Positions 1 to 12,186 of a stretch of DNA of 64,000 nucleotides are shown piece by piece; the stretch's first letter is position 1, and the number at the start of each line of letters is the position of its first letter. The notes below the pieces were generated by a model that did no database searches, was not told the origin of the DNA, and worked only from the letters and a program-made list of their open reading frames with translations. A program made the translations under genes and the position numbers. This DNA comes from Paragordius varius (Eukaryota > Nematomorpha): contig OZ176051.1 in NCBI GenBank assembly GCA_964247055.1, positions 9,858,001 through 9,922,000 of the forward strand, in the 5' to 3' direction.

Positions 1-152
1 AGGACATTTTAATTCAACTGTTATTTTTTTAATTTAACAATAGATTACCATATATTATATTATTGTTAAAACGATTTCATATTAAATTATGTTCAAATGT
101 GTTTTATCGTTAGGAAAAAATTATTATTTAATTTACCAACTAATATACTAAA

Positions 153-456
153 TATACCATTTACAGTTCAAATTCATCCTTGAACAATTCGAATTCACCC
201 TCGAAGAATTCAAATTCACACTTGAAGAATACAAAACCCTAAAAATAAATTATTTGTTTTCGAAATAATATAACTCATTATTAATATGAAATACTTTATG
301 GCATTATTATTTTTTCAGTATTATTTTAATTTAAAACAATTTTTTTATTTTTTAAAAGTACATAATAATATAGGTAATTTTTCATAAAAAACATATATTT
401 TATTTGAGGGTCAATTTGAATTGTTCAAGGGTGAATTCGAATTGTAAATGGTATAT
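153..456. mobile_element. MITE copy 1, TA-flanked, with repeat-built termini
   Basis: About 300 bp with inverted ends: the left end reads TATACCATTTACAGTTC and the right end is its complement. Inside each end lie two to four degenerate units of about 20 bp (consensus near AATTCAAATTCACCCT). There is no coding capacity. Related copies are at 16289-16624, 26004-26314 and 40988-41237; copies 1 and 2 share interior orientation, 3 and 4 are inverted. The interior is A/T-rich and shares a stretch ending in GTTTTT...AAAATTACCTATA. The superfamily is not identified; TA flanks suggest a Tc1/mariner-type target. Confidence 0.8.
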
Positions 457-1067
457 TATATTCATTTTTTATGGCCAAAAACTATTTTACATTTAAAAAA
501 TGATGAAATTTTTAAAACAAATTATTAATTTTTACGAGTCACAAACAACAAGGGAAATTGCGGAAATCAGTATTTTGTTTGATATCATTTACACCGCCTG
601 TTACCGAATATCTATTAACATGATAATACGAATGTATTTAATTAAAATTTTAATATTAATTGTAATTTATAAAGAAAATTAAAAAATATAGTTTTTTCTA
701 ATTGGTTAAATTAGGGTTGAATCAATTAATATGGAAATATAGGAAATCAAATCAATCACATATTTTATATTATGTTAAATATTTATGGCAAAAACTAATT
801 TAACGAGGAATAAACTGTGTGATAAAAATAAAATATCATATCAGCCGATTTTGCCTTAATATCTAAAAAATTCTATTGAAGCTTAATTTACTCGTAACCC
901 CTTAAAACAAGTGAAAAAAATAACCAAAATATTCTCTGAAATATATTTTCATCTATGAAATGAACAACAATTTATGTTTAAACTAATCTATTTTACTGCT
1001 TGTTATGGTATATGATAAAATACCTATGTATATATACAACATCAATAAAAAAATTATGGTAATAAAG

Positions 1068-1105
<38 letters not shown>

Positions 1106-2650
1106 TTAGTATAATATAAAAGTGTGTACAGGGGTTATATTAATTGATATGCGAAGCGTAACCTAGTTATTATTTTTTATAACTGCATAATAACTGCACA
1201 AAAATGTAGTTTTTTTTCCTATTTAATTTCGTCTTAATCACATACACATGATTAAATACTATTTAAACTTCTTAATACTTACAGTTGGAGGAATAAAGCA
1301 TAACTAATATTAAAAAATGTATGACAAGGATAATTTAGATCGCTGTTTTAACTCAATTCTTTATTATATTCCTCTAATTTACTTTAAAGTCAGTAAACTA
1401 ACTAACTATCTTAGAGCTAAGTCAACTTTAATAATTCAACTTAAAATAAAATATTTAGTTTAAAAAAAATGTAATGGAAAAAAAAACGAGGTAAAATTTT
1501 TTCAATAATGTAAGTTAATTTTTAACTGTATTAATTTTATTAATTTTTTCTGCATTTTAATATAATATATATTATACAATGCCAGAAAAACAGTTAGAGG
1601 CGATAATCAAAATTAATATATATATATATATATATATATACAATTTTTTTGGATATTGTAAAATTACAATTTTAAGTACAATGCAATCTACTGTTAATCA
1701 ACTTTGTATTCTATTTAAACCGTAATAAATGCCCCATATTTCTAAATTTTTATTTCTCACATTCTTAATTATCCACAAGTAATAAATATAAAAAAGGTTT
1801 GTTATAGGTAATTCTACTAAAACTTCGGACATACTCTGCCTAATTTTAAAATATGGAAATTACAATATGAAACTGTTTTTTTAAATTTGAGCCAATTTCA
1901 TATAATTTTAATATTCAATTTATCTTACCATTTTTTCACAAATACATACGTTATTTAAGCTACAAAAAATATTTTAAAACATTAATATTTTTATTTAATT
2001 TATGTAGCTATAAAGATTTCCCGATCATTAAAAAACAGTTTTTTTAACCTAGAAAATAAAACGATGTCAAAATACCATTAAAAAATTGTAAAAAATGAAA
2101 CGAGCTTGATATTTTAAAAACAAAATATATATATCATTGTACTTGATATATATTTATAATACATAAAAAATGACAAATGAGGTAAAAAAATATTTTTTTT
2201 ACAAAAATAAATTTTGTCTGATAAGATCAGTAAATATTATGAACTTGAATCAAATAAATAGTAAAAATGGTACTAGTTCGATCATACATATATTACACAA
2301 AATGTGTTAATATCCTTTCTATAGGATAAAAAATATGTTTTTATAACCTTAACCCTATCTTCTCTAAATAATTTGTATTATACCCATTAATATTGGTGGG
2401 TAACTCCTAATATTGCCTAGTTGATAATAGAATTTAAACAAATATATATACAAAAAAGGTTTTTTATATTTAATATCGTGTGTGGGACTTCTAGTGGTTT
2501 TTTTAAAAAGTTTATACATATTATATTGATTTTTATGTTTTAAAAGTTTTTTTGAATAAGAGCACCGGTCTTGGGCCCTCGACGTGTCTTTTGTAAAGAG
2601 ATATAATAATTATGGGTTATAATAGAAATATTTCGTTAATAACAACTAAC
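457..2650. other. AT-rich intergenic stretch, no gene seen
   Basis: No open frame with a recognisable motif on either strand. It holds two (TA)n microsatellites (about 1071-1099 and 1616-1640) and long A/T runs. A short GC-richer patch at 2555-2595 is not assignable. Confidence 0.5.
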
Positions 2651-2685
2651 AAATATCTAATTTTATTAATTATATTTATTGAAAA

Positions 2686-2870
2686 ATGTTAACTTTGCTA
2701 GAAATAAAAAGACATATTAACAAAGCCCCTTCGGTCATCAAATGACAATTTGTATTTATCCACATAGCATAATTCCCAAAATATATCTGTCTAATCTAAA
2801 ACCAACCTTCTCCGCTAGATACAACTTATTTACTTGAAAAGCGCTCCGTATCTCAAACCCTTTAGTATTC
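2686..2870 (-). other. Unassigned coding-like patch
   Basis: A GC-richer island in AT-rich DNA. Read on the minus strand from an AG at 2871 it gives an open frame including EIRSAFQVNKLYLAEKVG; with a possible 20-nt intron at the GTTGG after LAEK, a second open frame runs on as IYFGNYAMWINTNCHLMTE. No family recognised. It may be an exon, a transposon relic or chance. Confidence 0.2.
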
Positions 2871-2974
2871 CTATAATTCAAGAAAGATGCTAGCATAAAT
2901 TTTTGCATAAATAAAATGCATGGGGTAGTGAACTTATTTGTTTATTAACTGTGGCTTGCTATATAAAGAGTGAG

Positions 2975-3131
2975 ATTAAATCCGGACCCTACAATCAAAT
3001 TATATTATATAAAAGACTTTTTAAAACTCTAACAGTTGCCTCCCTGCTGACAGTTATGATTAAATATTGCTTTTAGATTCGAACTTCCATACACGCATGT
3101 GCTAAGCCGATGCCTTAACCATACTACCCGT
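2975..3131 (-). repeat. tRNA-like SINE head or tRNA pseudogene
   Basis: On the minus strand from 3131 there is an A-box-like TGGTTAAGGCATC and, about 30 nt later, a B-box-like GTTCGAATC, the spacing of a tRNA with a variable arm. No convincing acceptor stem pairs up, so a functional tRNA is unlikely. The downstream body continues towards 2975. It resembles, in plan but not in detail, the tRNA-headed repeats at 25119 and 62727. Confidence 0.4.
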
Positions 3132-3363
3132 TTTTTTTCGAAAAATTTTCATAATAATTTAATTTTTAATAAGAGAACCTGAAAGAATGAATAAATATAG
3201 TAAAAAAATCTCTTTATATGATAATATAATCACACTCACTAAAATGATGGCCTTATGTTAAAAATGAATGTTAAATAAAACTGTAAAAAGTTAAAAGTTT
3301 TACCTTGATTTTGGAATCCGGGAAGAATATTACTTTTATAAAAAAAGATTAGGTTAAGGGAAA

Positions 3364-3746
3364 ATGGTTGTAAAAAATATATAAAAACACAGATTAGGTG
3401 GATCCTTATATGTTATTTTACAAGAATAAGAAGGATGATATTTTCCAAGGGCGGAACCGATCTATGTATGCCATAAGTAAACAAAGGTTGATAAAAAGCT
3501 TAGTCATGTTTGACCTACTAAAGCGAAGAATATGTTTGGACAGATAATTATATTGATTGGGCAAATATTGTTTAAAAAAACAAGCGCGAAATATTACGAT
3601 GTCCAATAAAATAGAGAGGTAAAATACGATAAAATACTTGAAATCAAATAATATGTTAAAGCAATTTTTGTAGAATAATTCGGAGATTGGGCCCTTTTAT
3701 ATTGCTAGACTTTCTTTGTATGGTTTTCACAGTCAATAAATTATAA
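3364..3746 (+). CDS. Candidate mitochondrial ribosomal protein bL20m-like
   Basis: Four exons join in phase: 3364-3369, 3398-3533, 3585-3618, 3674-3746 (82 residues), with introns of 28, 51 and 55 nt. The second exon has FQGRNRSMYAISKQRLIKSL followed by LLKRR, similar to the FRGRKNRCYRLAVR...FVKCTKARYLKKK stretch of MRPL20; the next pieces (ITMSNKI, then GPFILL...VNKL) fit WINRI and the GLKYPALI...LNRK region. bL20m binds 23S-type rRNA early in large-subunit assembly in the mitochondrion. The model is short for the family (human about 150 residues) and stops where the LNRKVL segment should continue, so it may be truncated or another exon is missed. Similarity is modest, the gene is small, and the first exon is only two codons, so this is tentative. 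Confidence 0.4.
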
Positions 3747-5754
3747 TATGACGTGTTTGCCGTAGAAATAAGAATTATTAACAGTTTTATTGTCCCACAT
3801 AGTAATAGGAATAATTTAAATTGTACAGTGATTTATTATTAATATTATTATTATTAGTATTATAAATGAAAAGATATAAAGTTATAAAAAAAACTGATTT
3901 TTTACCGAACACAAAATATGCTGAAGAAAAAATGGTGAATACTTTGTATAAATATAGTATGATTTATGGAATTAATTAATTAATAACTAATATTATTAAA
4001 TTAAATAAAATTAAATAGATAAAATATATTTTTAATATTTTGCGCTAATAAAAAAGTGTGGATATGTATATATATGTAGATAATTTGAACTAGGAATATT
4101 ATAAAAAAATAGTTTTATCAAATTATCATCATTCATATATAACTTAAGTGTGAAAAAGCACAAGCGGATTCTGATGAAAAGCTCTAACTGTGATTACATA
4201 GGTGAAAAAGAATGCAAGTAAATATAAAAAATAACTGCATATATTTTATATAATTTTGATTATTTAATTAGTTTCGAAAAAAAAATTAGTATTGTCGCGC
4301 ACACAATTTAATCAAATACAATGGTATTATTGAATGTTAAATTTAAAAACCTAATTATATTTAAAAAAGTAAAGAAATATAAATAAAAACTATAATAACT
4401 CAAACTGTTTTGAAAGAATAAATCTAAAAAATTTTATGAAATAATTAAATTAAATCATTTTTCAATGATCTTTTAAGAAAAATATTTTATCTTGTCCATT
4501 TTTATGCTTCAATATTTTCCAGCTCCTTTATATAAAAGATAGTATAATTTAATAATGACATCAACTGTTATTATCCAGCTCAAATGATGTCAGCAAAATT
4601 ATAAATTAAATTGATAAGTCTATGATAAATATATTTCCTAATTTAGGATGCAGAAAGACAAAATTCAATATCTCATTGTATATATATTTGGATATGCTGT
4701 ATTTTGTATGTTATCGCACCTAGATGATATGAATATTTTTTTTCATAAGGGATTATTGTAGTTTATCTATAACTTAAACATAAAATGATAGCTTTTATCC
4801 AAATAAATCAGATTTCGGTTTATATCCTAGATATTTAGATAACACTCAGTTTAATGATGAAGAATAAAAATTGTTTATTGTGATAAAGTCATCACTTTTG
4901 CTATTATAAAGATAAAACAAATCAAAAAATAATGGTAGAAAAGGTTATCATAGCGCGACAACGGAAGATAACAGATTTTTATGTTTAGGTTATATTATTG
5001 TGGTTTTTACATTGTAAAACTGGTAAACTAAGGCTATTTAACCATGCATGAAAATACATAACAAACATTAGTAAATCCCTATACGAGTGATTTCATCTGT
5101 GGGGAAAATGGGAAACGAATACTACATCATTGCCCTTTGTTAAGTTCCAAATTTACTTGCTAAATATACAGAATGGATTAAAAATACATTGCTATTTTTT
5201 TATTAAATATTGCCAAATGGTATTTAACGGCTAACAAATTAATGACATGTATTACCCAGCAGCACATTTGCATGCATAGCATTTAATCATATCTAAGTTT
5301 GCATTTTAACAATAAAATAGTTTGAATACCTAACTAAGGCAATAAAAGGTGTACATAAGTGTGATTTCGATAGAATGCGTTTCAATTATAGTAAAGTGTA
5401 TATTTTATGTAAAGCACTATTTTAATTATTTTTACCATGTATTCGCGAATCCAAGAGTTACTTTTATGGACTTTATTAATACTTGTGCTGTGTCCATCCA
5501 TTTCTAATATTATCCGGATTCGTTTACTAAAATCAAGGAAAACGAAAAAAAATATTTTTTTCAGCGACCATTAATTGTGCTCAAATTGATATATTGGCCA
5601 TTTGAGCCAATAATGATTAGTAATCAATAATGCATGATACAAAAAAAATTCTATTTTTGAATAGCAAATCTTTTGCTAGTTTAGGAAAGAATGCTTAATA
5701 TTTGCCGGTATCGCATCTATTTATGGTGTAAGGCCTTTTTTTAGTCCACTGTAT
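3747..5754. other. AT-rich intergenic stretch
   Basis: No gene recognised. Around 5090-5150 the plus strand reads ICGENGKRILHHCPLL, resembling the C-terminal C..CG..H...C finger of LINE reverse transcriptases, perhaps an old LINE tail. Confidence 0.35.
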
Positions 5755-5937
5755 TCATATATTATAATAGTTATAGGTTAGTAAACCCAAAAATACATAA
5801 CCCCTTTTATTTAAATAACAATAAAAACCGTCCTCACCTATATTATGTAAGACTCGTTTTCGATTTCGATATAAGACAAATTTAGTGCCTATGACGGTTT
5901 CCCACATGCTAAGATTTCCGAGACCATTTTTTTGCAA
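5755..5937 (-). CDS. Possible last exon of the SLC1 transporter
   Basis: After an AG at 5938 the minus strand is open to a stop at 5755. Its start, WLQKNGLGNLSMWETVIGTK, can be set without gaps against the [20 protein letters not shown] end of the last helix of glutamate transporters, with few identities (W, L, G, T and V). The upstream exon would have to splice in phase 0 before its own VDW, losing two residues, and the intron would be about 9 kb. Alternatively this is an unrelated exon: an AT-AG|GTGAGG donor-like site lies inside it. Confidence 0.25.
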   Translation of the reverse strand: MQKNGLGNLSMWETVIGTKFVLYRNRKRVLHNIGEDGFYCYLNKRGYVFLGLLTYNYYNI

Positions 5938-7234
5938 CCACTGTCATTAATTATATGGTTTTCCGTTAACGGTAAACTTAGCCCTTGCTGCGTGATTTCA
6001 AACTGAAATTGACATTTTCTTTCCATCACATTTTTTCAATATTTCTCAAATATTCCAATTATTTTTTTTCATAATGTTTTAAATTTTCTTTAAATAACGA
6101 CAACCGATTATATTTAAAGTACCTATAACACAAATATGCTGCTTATCAAAAACATAATAAATAAATTCTCTGTAACCATTTTTTTGAACTATCTTTAAAC
6201 CAAAATAATAAAAACTAAATAAATTAAATAAGGTGAGAGAAAAGAGATCCGATTTTGATGCTTAAAACACTTCCAAAGTTACTGTATCGTTTCCTGATAC
6301 AAATTAAATGGGTATAATAAACTTATTTTACAGTTAGCATTAATGTAGATGGGGGTGGTAAAGGTTCTAGAAATATTAAATTATTAGTTTCATACCAGGG
6401 ATAGCCGGCTATTGCGGTTCCGTTATTTTGTTGTTTATAATTTTTAAATCAGCATTGTAATTATAAAATTATGCTAAAGCATTCTTTTCCAAATATAGAC
6501 AATAAAAAATAGTTTTAGATTTCAAATATTAAAATATTTAAACAAAATTAAAATTTTACATATAGGCTATAAACATAAGCATAATTAATTAAAAATAAGT
6601 AGCTAGATTAATTTTTTAAAAAACTTATGAAACCACGGTTTCCACAAAAATCTGGGCCCGTCTTTTAGTTTTATTTTACCGAAATTTGTCCCTAAAAACA
6701 TAGAAAGTTTAAAAACTATCTAAAATGACAATGATTCTATGCGTTGAATGTTATTTGACCATAAATTTTTTGATATTCTAAGAACTGCTCACTATGTAAA
6801 ATTTTTAATTTGTCGCTTAATTGGTATATATGTTAACGGACTTTTGTAAAACATTTGAAAGAACATGAATGCGAGTATGTCGTTTCTTTATAAAATCCAT
6901 AGCTTGTTATCATTTGGAGAGGCAAACACATGTGGGAGAAGAATAGTTGAAAAACTATATTGCTGCGCAAATTTAATGCCCCTCCCCGGCAATTACGACC
7001 TTACTTGGTAATTTTAATATTTTTTCCAGTTTACTATTGTGTTTGCGCCTTTTGCATAATTGTCTGTGTGTGTGTGTAATGCTACAGTCGACTTTTTGCA
7101 ATATTGTAAATATTATTTCTCCATAAATTGCGGTTTTTATTAATGTTGAGCTCTGACAAGGTTGCGTGGGGTTCTTGTTGAAAATTGTACATCTACCTTA
7201 ACCTTCTTCGGTCCCTATTTACATGTACCGCTAA
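5938..7234. other. AT-rich non-coding stretch
   Basis: Lies either in the putative long last intron of the SLC1 gene or between genes. GC-richer islets at 6640-6665 and 6955-7000 match nothing recognised; a short (TG)n lies at about 7064-7078. Confidence 0.4.
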
Positions 7235-7655
7235 CTTTACCCATCATCAAGAATTTTTGAAACAGTCAAAAGTTACACATATCTCGGGAGCCTGATACGT
7301 GATGATAATGAATCTACTTCCGAGATAAAACGAAGGACTATGGACAAAACGGCCGCAAATAATTATATCAAAATTTGGGCATCCCATGATGCCAGCTTAA
7401 AAATAAATATTTGACTTACAAACGCAATCATTTTCCCAATTTTCCTCTACGGGTGTGAAGGTTGGACTTTAAAAATCCGACACACGGATAATTAACTCCT
7501 TTGAAATGTGGATGTGGAGAAAACTCTTACAAATAAAATGGACGGATAAAAAAACTAACAATGCAATTTTGAATAAAATCAATCCCACCAGACATGTCCT
7601 TGCTTGGAATGTCCATCCAAGCCAAACTATCCTATTTTGGCCACATTGGATCTAA
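7235..7655 (+). mobile_element. LINE fragment, C-terminal part of reverse transcriptase ORF
   Basis: Broken plus-strand frames read SYTYLGSLIRDDNESTSEIK, then INI...FLYGCEGWTLK and MWMWRKLLQIKWTDKKTNNA. These match the post-polymerase region of non-LTR elements (KYLGS.I..DG...EI..RI; LLYGCE.WTL; MW.WRR.L.I.WTD..TN). In-frame stops and a frame change show it is dead. It differs from the LINE families at 22.6 kb and 42-48 kb. Confidence 0.75.
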
Positions 7656-8020
7656 TTCATTGCACAATCGTACTTTTCACCTAATATCGTTTTTAAATTG
7701 TTAAAAATATTCATATTTTATTTAGGGAACTAGCAACGGAAAAATATGCGAAAACCGCCAATTTATAAAAGAGGTCAAATTCTGAAAAATAATTATTAAG
7801 AATTTTTATTAATTATTTAGTATGACCACTACACGAAAAATATTAGAAACACGAAACCTCTTAAAAATTATAAGAATTTACCATCAAAACATCCTTACAT
7901 ATATGAAAATTGATTGATGAACATCACTTACAGATGGGTTGTTATTTAAAAAAATGTTTTGAAGTTGTTAAAATTTATGCGAAAAACATAATTGTATGTA
8001 CGGACAGAAGTTCGTAAATG

Positions 8021-8021
<1 letters not shown>

Positions 8022-8052
<31 letters not shown>
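8022..8052. repeat. (TA)n microsatellite
   Basis: An uninterrupted run of alternating T and A, about 31 bases. Confidence 0.9.
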
Positions 8053-8055
<3 letters not shown>

Positions 8056-8094
8056 CACTTAATTATTTTGCAGCCCAGAGCAATTTTAAATTCA

Positions 8095-8870
8095 TATATA
8101 TTGAAAACTATATAATATATTTGGCCACATTCAATATTCACTCTAGCCTTTTAGACGCATAACTTTAAGATATTGTTGATAAAAAATGTAAAATTAGTAA
8201 AGAATCACAGATTTTTTGCAGCTGTTTGTTCCTTAGCATTTTTTAAACAGCAGGTAAATATGGTTATATAAGATTCCTATTTGAATTTTCCATTAAACAG
8301 CAATATTTGGATAGATGCATAATTAAAACTTGGCCAGAGGTATCAACTTACCCCAAATTCCCAAGTTTAAATTAGCAGTTCATCCTTTTGGGGTAGTTTT
8401 ATACCCTTAAAGCCATTTAAAATTTTAATATCTTAAAATATATTTTTAGTGTTGAGCCAATATTAAAATTATCCTTTCTTTAGCCTTTTAGACGCATGGT
8501 ATAAAAAAATTTTTTAAATTGCAATAGTAAAATAATCTACATCTCAAATATCATCGCCACCATATTCATAAGTTTTTTAAATCGCTACAACAGGCAGATA
8601 TTATGGTAGGAAAATATAAATAATTAACTTTAGAAATCTTTCAAGCAATTACAAGCAAAAAGATTTTATTATCACTATTTTAATCGTATTTTGAGGCTAT
8701 TTAAATTCGGGATTATAGTAGTTATAAAACTGTAAAAATAAAAGTTTTTTATCTTATACAGGAGAAGAGGGTTTAATAATCTTTCATGAAACAACTTTCA
8801 AAACAGCACTTTGTTTACGATTAAGCTCTGGGGTCGAATACCCCAAAAGGTCATCAGGTACAAAAATGAA
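8095..8870. repeat. Old dispersed repeat, related to 14570-14820
   Basis: Contains GAGCCAATATTAAAATT then CTTTAGCCTTTTAGACGCAT at about 8452-8497, and a weaker copy of the same block at 8135-8162. The block recurs at 14664-14712 just outside the hAT at 12187-14559, followed in both places by an ATCTCAAA/CCTCAAACT and CG(A/C)CGCCAT segment. TACCCC/GGGGTA motifs flank it. The family is not identified. Confidence 0.5.
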
Positions 8871-10014
8871 AACTAAATCAACAAGTGTTAGTCAATATAA
8901 TGAATATTTACGAATACAAAATTATGTTATATAATAAAATTGTTTATTTTATTTTTTAATATTAACTAACAGTTTGCAGTTATCAATTTGTTATGAATAA
9001 AAAAAAGTCACCAAAATAGGATTCGTTGTCGTTAAAAACGGATCTAACTGAGAACAAATAAATAATCTGGTTTATAGCAAACTGAGTATTTATTAAACGG
9101 CATAATGAAATTCCCGGATTATAGTAGGTGATACATACATTTTTTCACATTTGAAAAAAATGTGATGCTATCATACCTTTTGTGAATTAATTAATAGGTA
9201 AAAAATAATTTATTCACTCATTACTATTAATTATTTCAAAAATTTAAATTAAATTAGCATTAGAATTTTCCGTTTATTTCTCTTGGATTGATTTATCATG
9301 GTTAGGAGTCAAGGAAAAATAAATATAAATTAAAATCATATAGTGCTAGGCTGATGCGACTTTTTGACTTTTTATTGTCTCACACATGAATAAATTGTCA
9401 TTATGGTGCATTATGACACATTATGACACATTATAAATTGCACAATAGCAAAACGAATGAAGATTGTTCAAATATTTTTTGTTTTTGTTTAATACAGTTT
9501 TGTATATTATAGAATTATAGATTAAATTTAATTTTTATTTAGCATAATAAACTAAGAGAGTAAGGTATTACAGTCAAACAATTTAATTTATGCACAGTTG
9601 CGACTAAATATATATAGAAATATGAAAATTATAATTATGTCACACGTTTCCTGAAACAAATGAAATTAAGATTTGCTGGTTTCAATAAATGCATCATCAA
9701 GTAATAATGTATGAATATGCAAAAAAATTTACAAAACATCTCCATAGTAATAATTTGGTTGGTTTGGTAACAAGAAATAATAAAATTTGATTTGATTCAA
9801 TAAAATGGTCTTTGTCTTCCTTGGTTAATGGTGTGTTACCTCTTTATACTTTGTTAGCTAAAATTTAATGTAGATTTAAAAATACTTTTTTAAATTTTTT
9901 TGAGAGTTTTCATTTTATCGTTTCAGCCAATAATATCGACCACAAAGATTCACGTTCATATTGTCCTTAATAAAGTTGAAAATAATTTTTACTTTTATGA
10001 TATAAAATAATAAT

Positions 10015-10527
10015 TAGGGTTGTGCATTTGACTGCTTTTTCAAAAAAGTCCGGTCAGACCCGGTCAGACCATGGTCATGGTCATGACCACTTTAGCTAAG
10101 TAAATACCATGCGATATTGGATTGTGAAATTACTTCTGAATCTTCGAATACCTCGCTTTTAATACTGGATATCCTGTTTCTTTTACACTTGATTATTGAA
10201 ATATCCAATTATAAAATGTTTTTTCAGTTTATTAGTTCTCATAGGAATAATTGAATATTTTATAAAAAGTTGGATTGTTTTTTTTTCGAAATAACTGGAT
10301 ATGCTTAAATGCTAATGTCTTAAGGATGCATGTTTAACAATTTTAAATTTTTAAATAAGCAAATTTAAATATTTATATATTTTTTAAAAAATATATTGAA
10401 AAATAACTTACTATTTTTCTTCCAAAAAAATACCAGCAATTTTTTAAAAAAACAGCTGTTTTTTAAATGACCATGGTCAAAAAATAAATAGTATTGACCG
10501 GGTCATGACTTGGCCAGCACAACCCTA
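10015..10527. mobile_element. Non-autonomous hAT element with 8-bp target duplication
   Basis: Ends are TAGGGTTGTGC at the left and its complement at the right. The flanks ATAATAAT (10007-10014) and ATAATAAT (10528-10535) form a perfect 8-bp target-site duplication. Subterminal GGTCAGACC and GACCATGGTCA motifs occur near both ends. No coding frame. Size 513 bp. Confidence 0.85.
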
Positions 10528-12186
10528 ATAATAATACTCTTTTATGATAGTAAGATTTGAGCCATGTTAAAAAAATTGCCACCATAACAGGCAACACAAC
10601 CGAAACAGTAGATATTCTTTACAGCAATTTGAACTCCTTTTTTTTCCTTTCTGTTATCTTACAATTAATTATACAGATAAATAAGAAATTAATTTAAGGT
10701 ATCCGTAAAAACGGGACTGCTCAATACGAATATTTTACGGTGATTAGCAGTTATTACCCCTAGTTTTATTATAATTATGATAATATCTAAATATTAATAT
10801 CTGCAAAATAATAAATATTTAACGCAACCGAATTATTATTAAACGAAAAATATTTTATTCATTTGACCATCTCTATCCATTTTATTGATATTGTAAAAAG
10901 AAACCATTTCCTAACGGCGATATGTTAATTCAATTCTCTGATAAAAATTCATAATATGAAATGATTTTTGAATCGGACATGATGAAAAATGGATTTTGAA
11001 CGGACCCTGCTCTATCGGAATTAGGGAGAAAACGAAATTCTTAATTATGCGTTATCTTTTTTCACTTATTATGTGCAGGTAGCGCAATTTTCACCTTGTC
11101 ATTTGGTTTTTAAGATTATTTTAATTTCCTAACGAGTTATTTCAAAAGTCCAAGTTTGAATTGATTCATCATCGCAATTTTTCACATATTTAATGAGTGA
11201 AAAAATCTTTTTGAAATTTATTAACTTGGAAGTTTACGAAAAATTTACAAAAATATCTTTTGTTTTTGTCATAATATACGCAGTTAGGAATACAATATTA
11301 ATGACCGTAGCAAATAAACCAAAATGCACTTTTCAGCCTAAATTTTGCAAGTGTATTACAGTTTGCAAAATTTCGATATATTTAACAACGGGAAATGCAT
11401 AAATAGGAGAATATTGCCTATATATGACCAAAATCTGATAATAAGCAATGACGGTTTTTTCTACATGGATAAATTGCAAAGATAACATTTAACCTAATCG
11501 AATTGAAAAGAGTTAGTTCAAATAATTAGATTAGTTTTTAACAATTATGTTCTAGACATGTCTATTCACAAACCATTTTTTGATGGAAAAACAAATTTTT
11601 ACAACATATAAATAGACTACTGATTCTTTATATTATATGAAATTATTGATATAGAAACTTAAGTTGTATCTATATTTTAAACACCATAAATTTTAATGGA
11701 TCCAAGAAAATCACTCTTTATTTAGGTTAGCTATTTTTATTAATAGGATATCAAAATAAGATATATATTTATATTTGCATCCTATCAAATTATAAGATTA
11801 TCAAGTGATTAATTAAATGTATCTTTTTAATTTTGAATCAGCGGCTGAAACCATAACTATGTTGCACCAAATATTGACAGATGTTCTAAGTCGATCCCTA
11901 TAATATATAGAAATTACAATTGAGGCGTAACAAAATTTGGGTTACGGTTGAACCTATAACTTCAAAATTTATTTTATATTATGTAATGCATATTGGGCAT
12001 TTAGCAAAATTTTAACACGTTTTTATATGATAACATTTTTAATACTTTAAATTTCGAGAAATAGCTCTTGCACGTTAATCATGCATTCTTATTATAGCAT
12101 ATAATTTTTAATATTTAAATTGTAAAATATAATTTATAACTAAACGATTGTCTTGTTGTTATGTATAAAAAAGGACCAAACTTTAG

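Noticed and set aside
3060-3131. Functional tRNA gene on the minus strand
   Set aside because: A- and B-box-like motifs are present but no acceptor or anticodon stem pairs convincingly.
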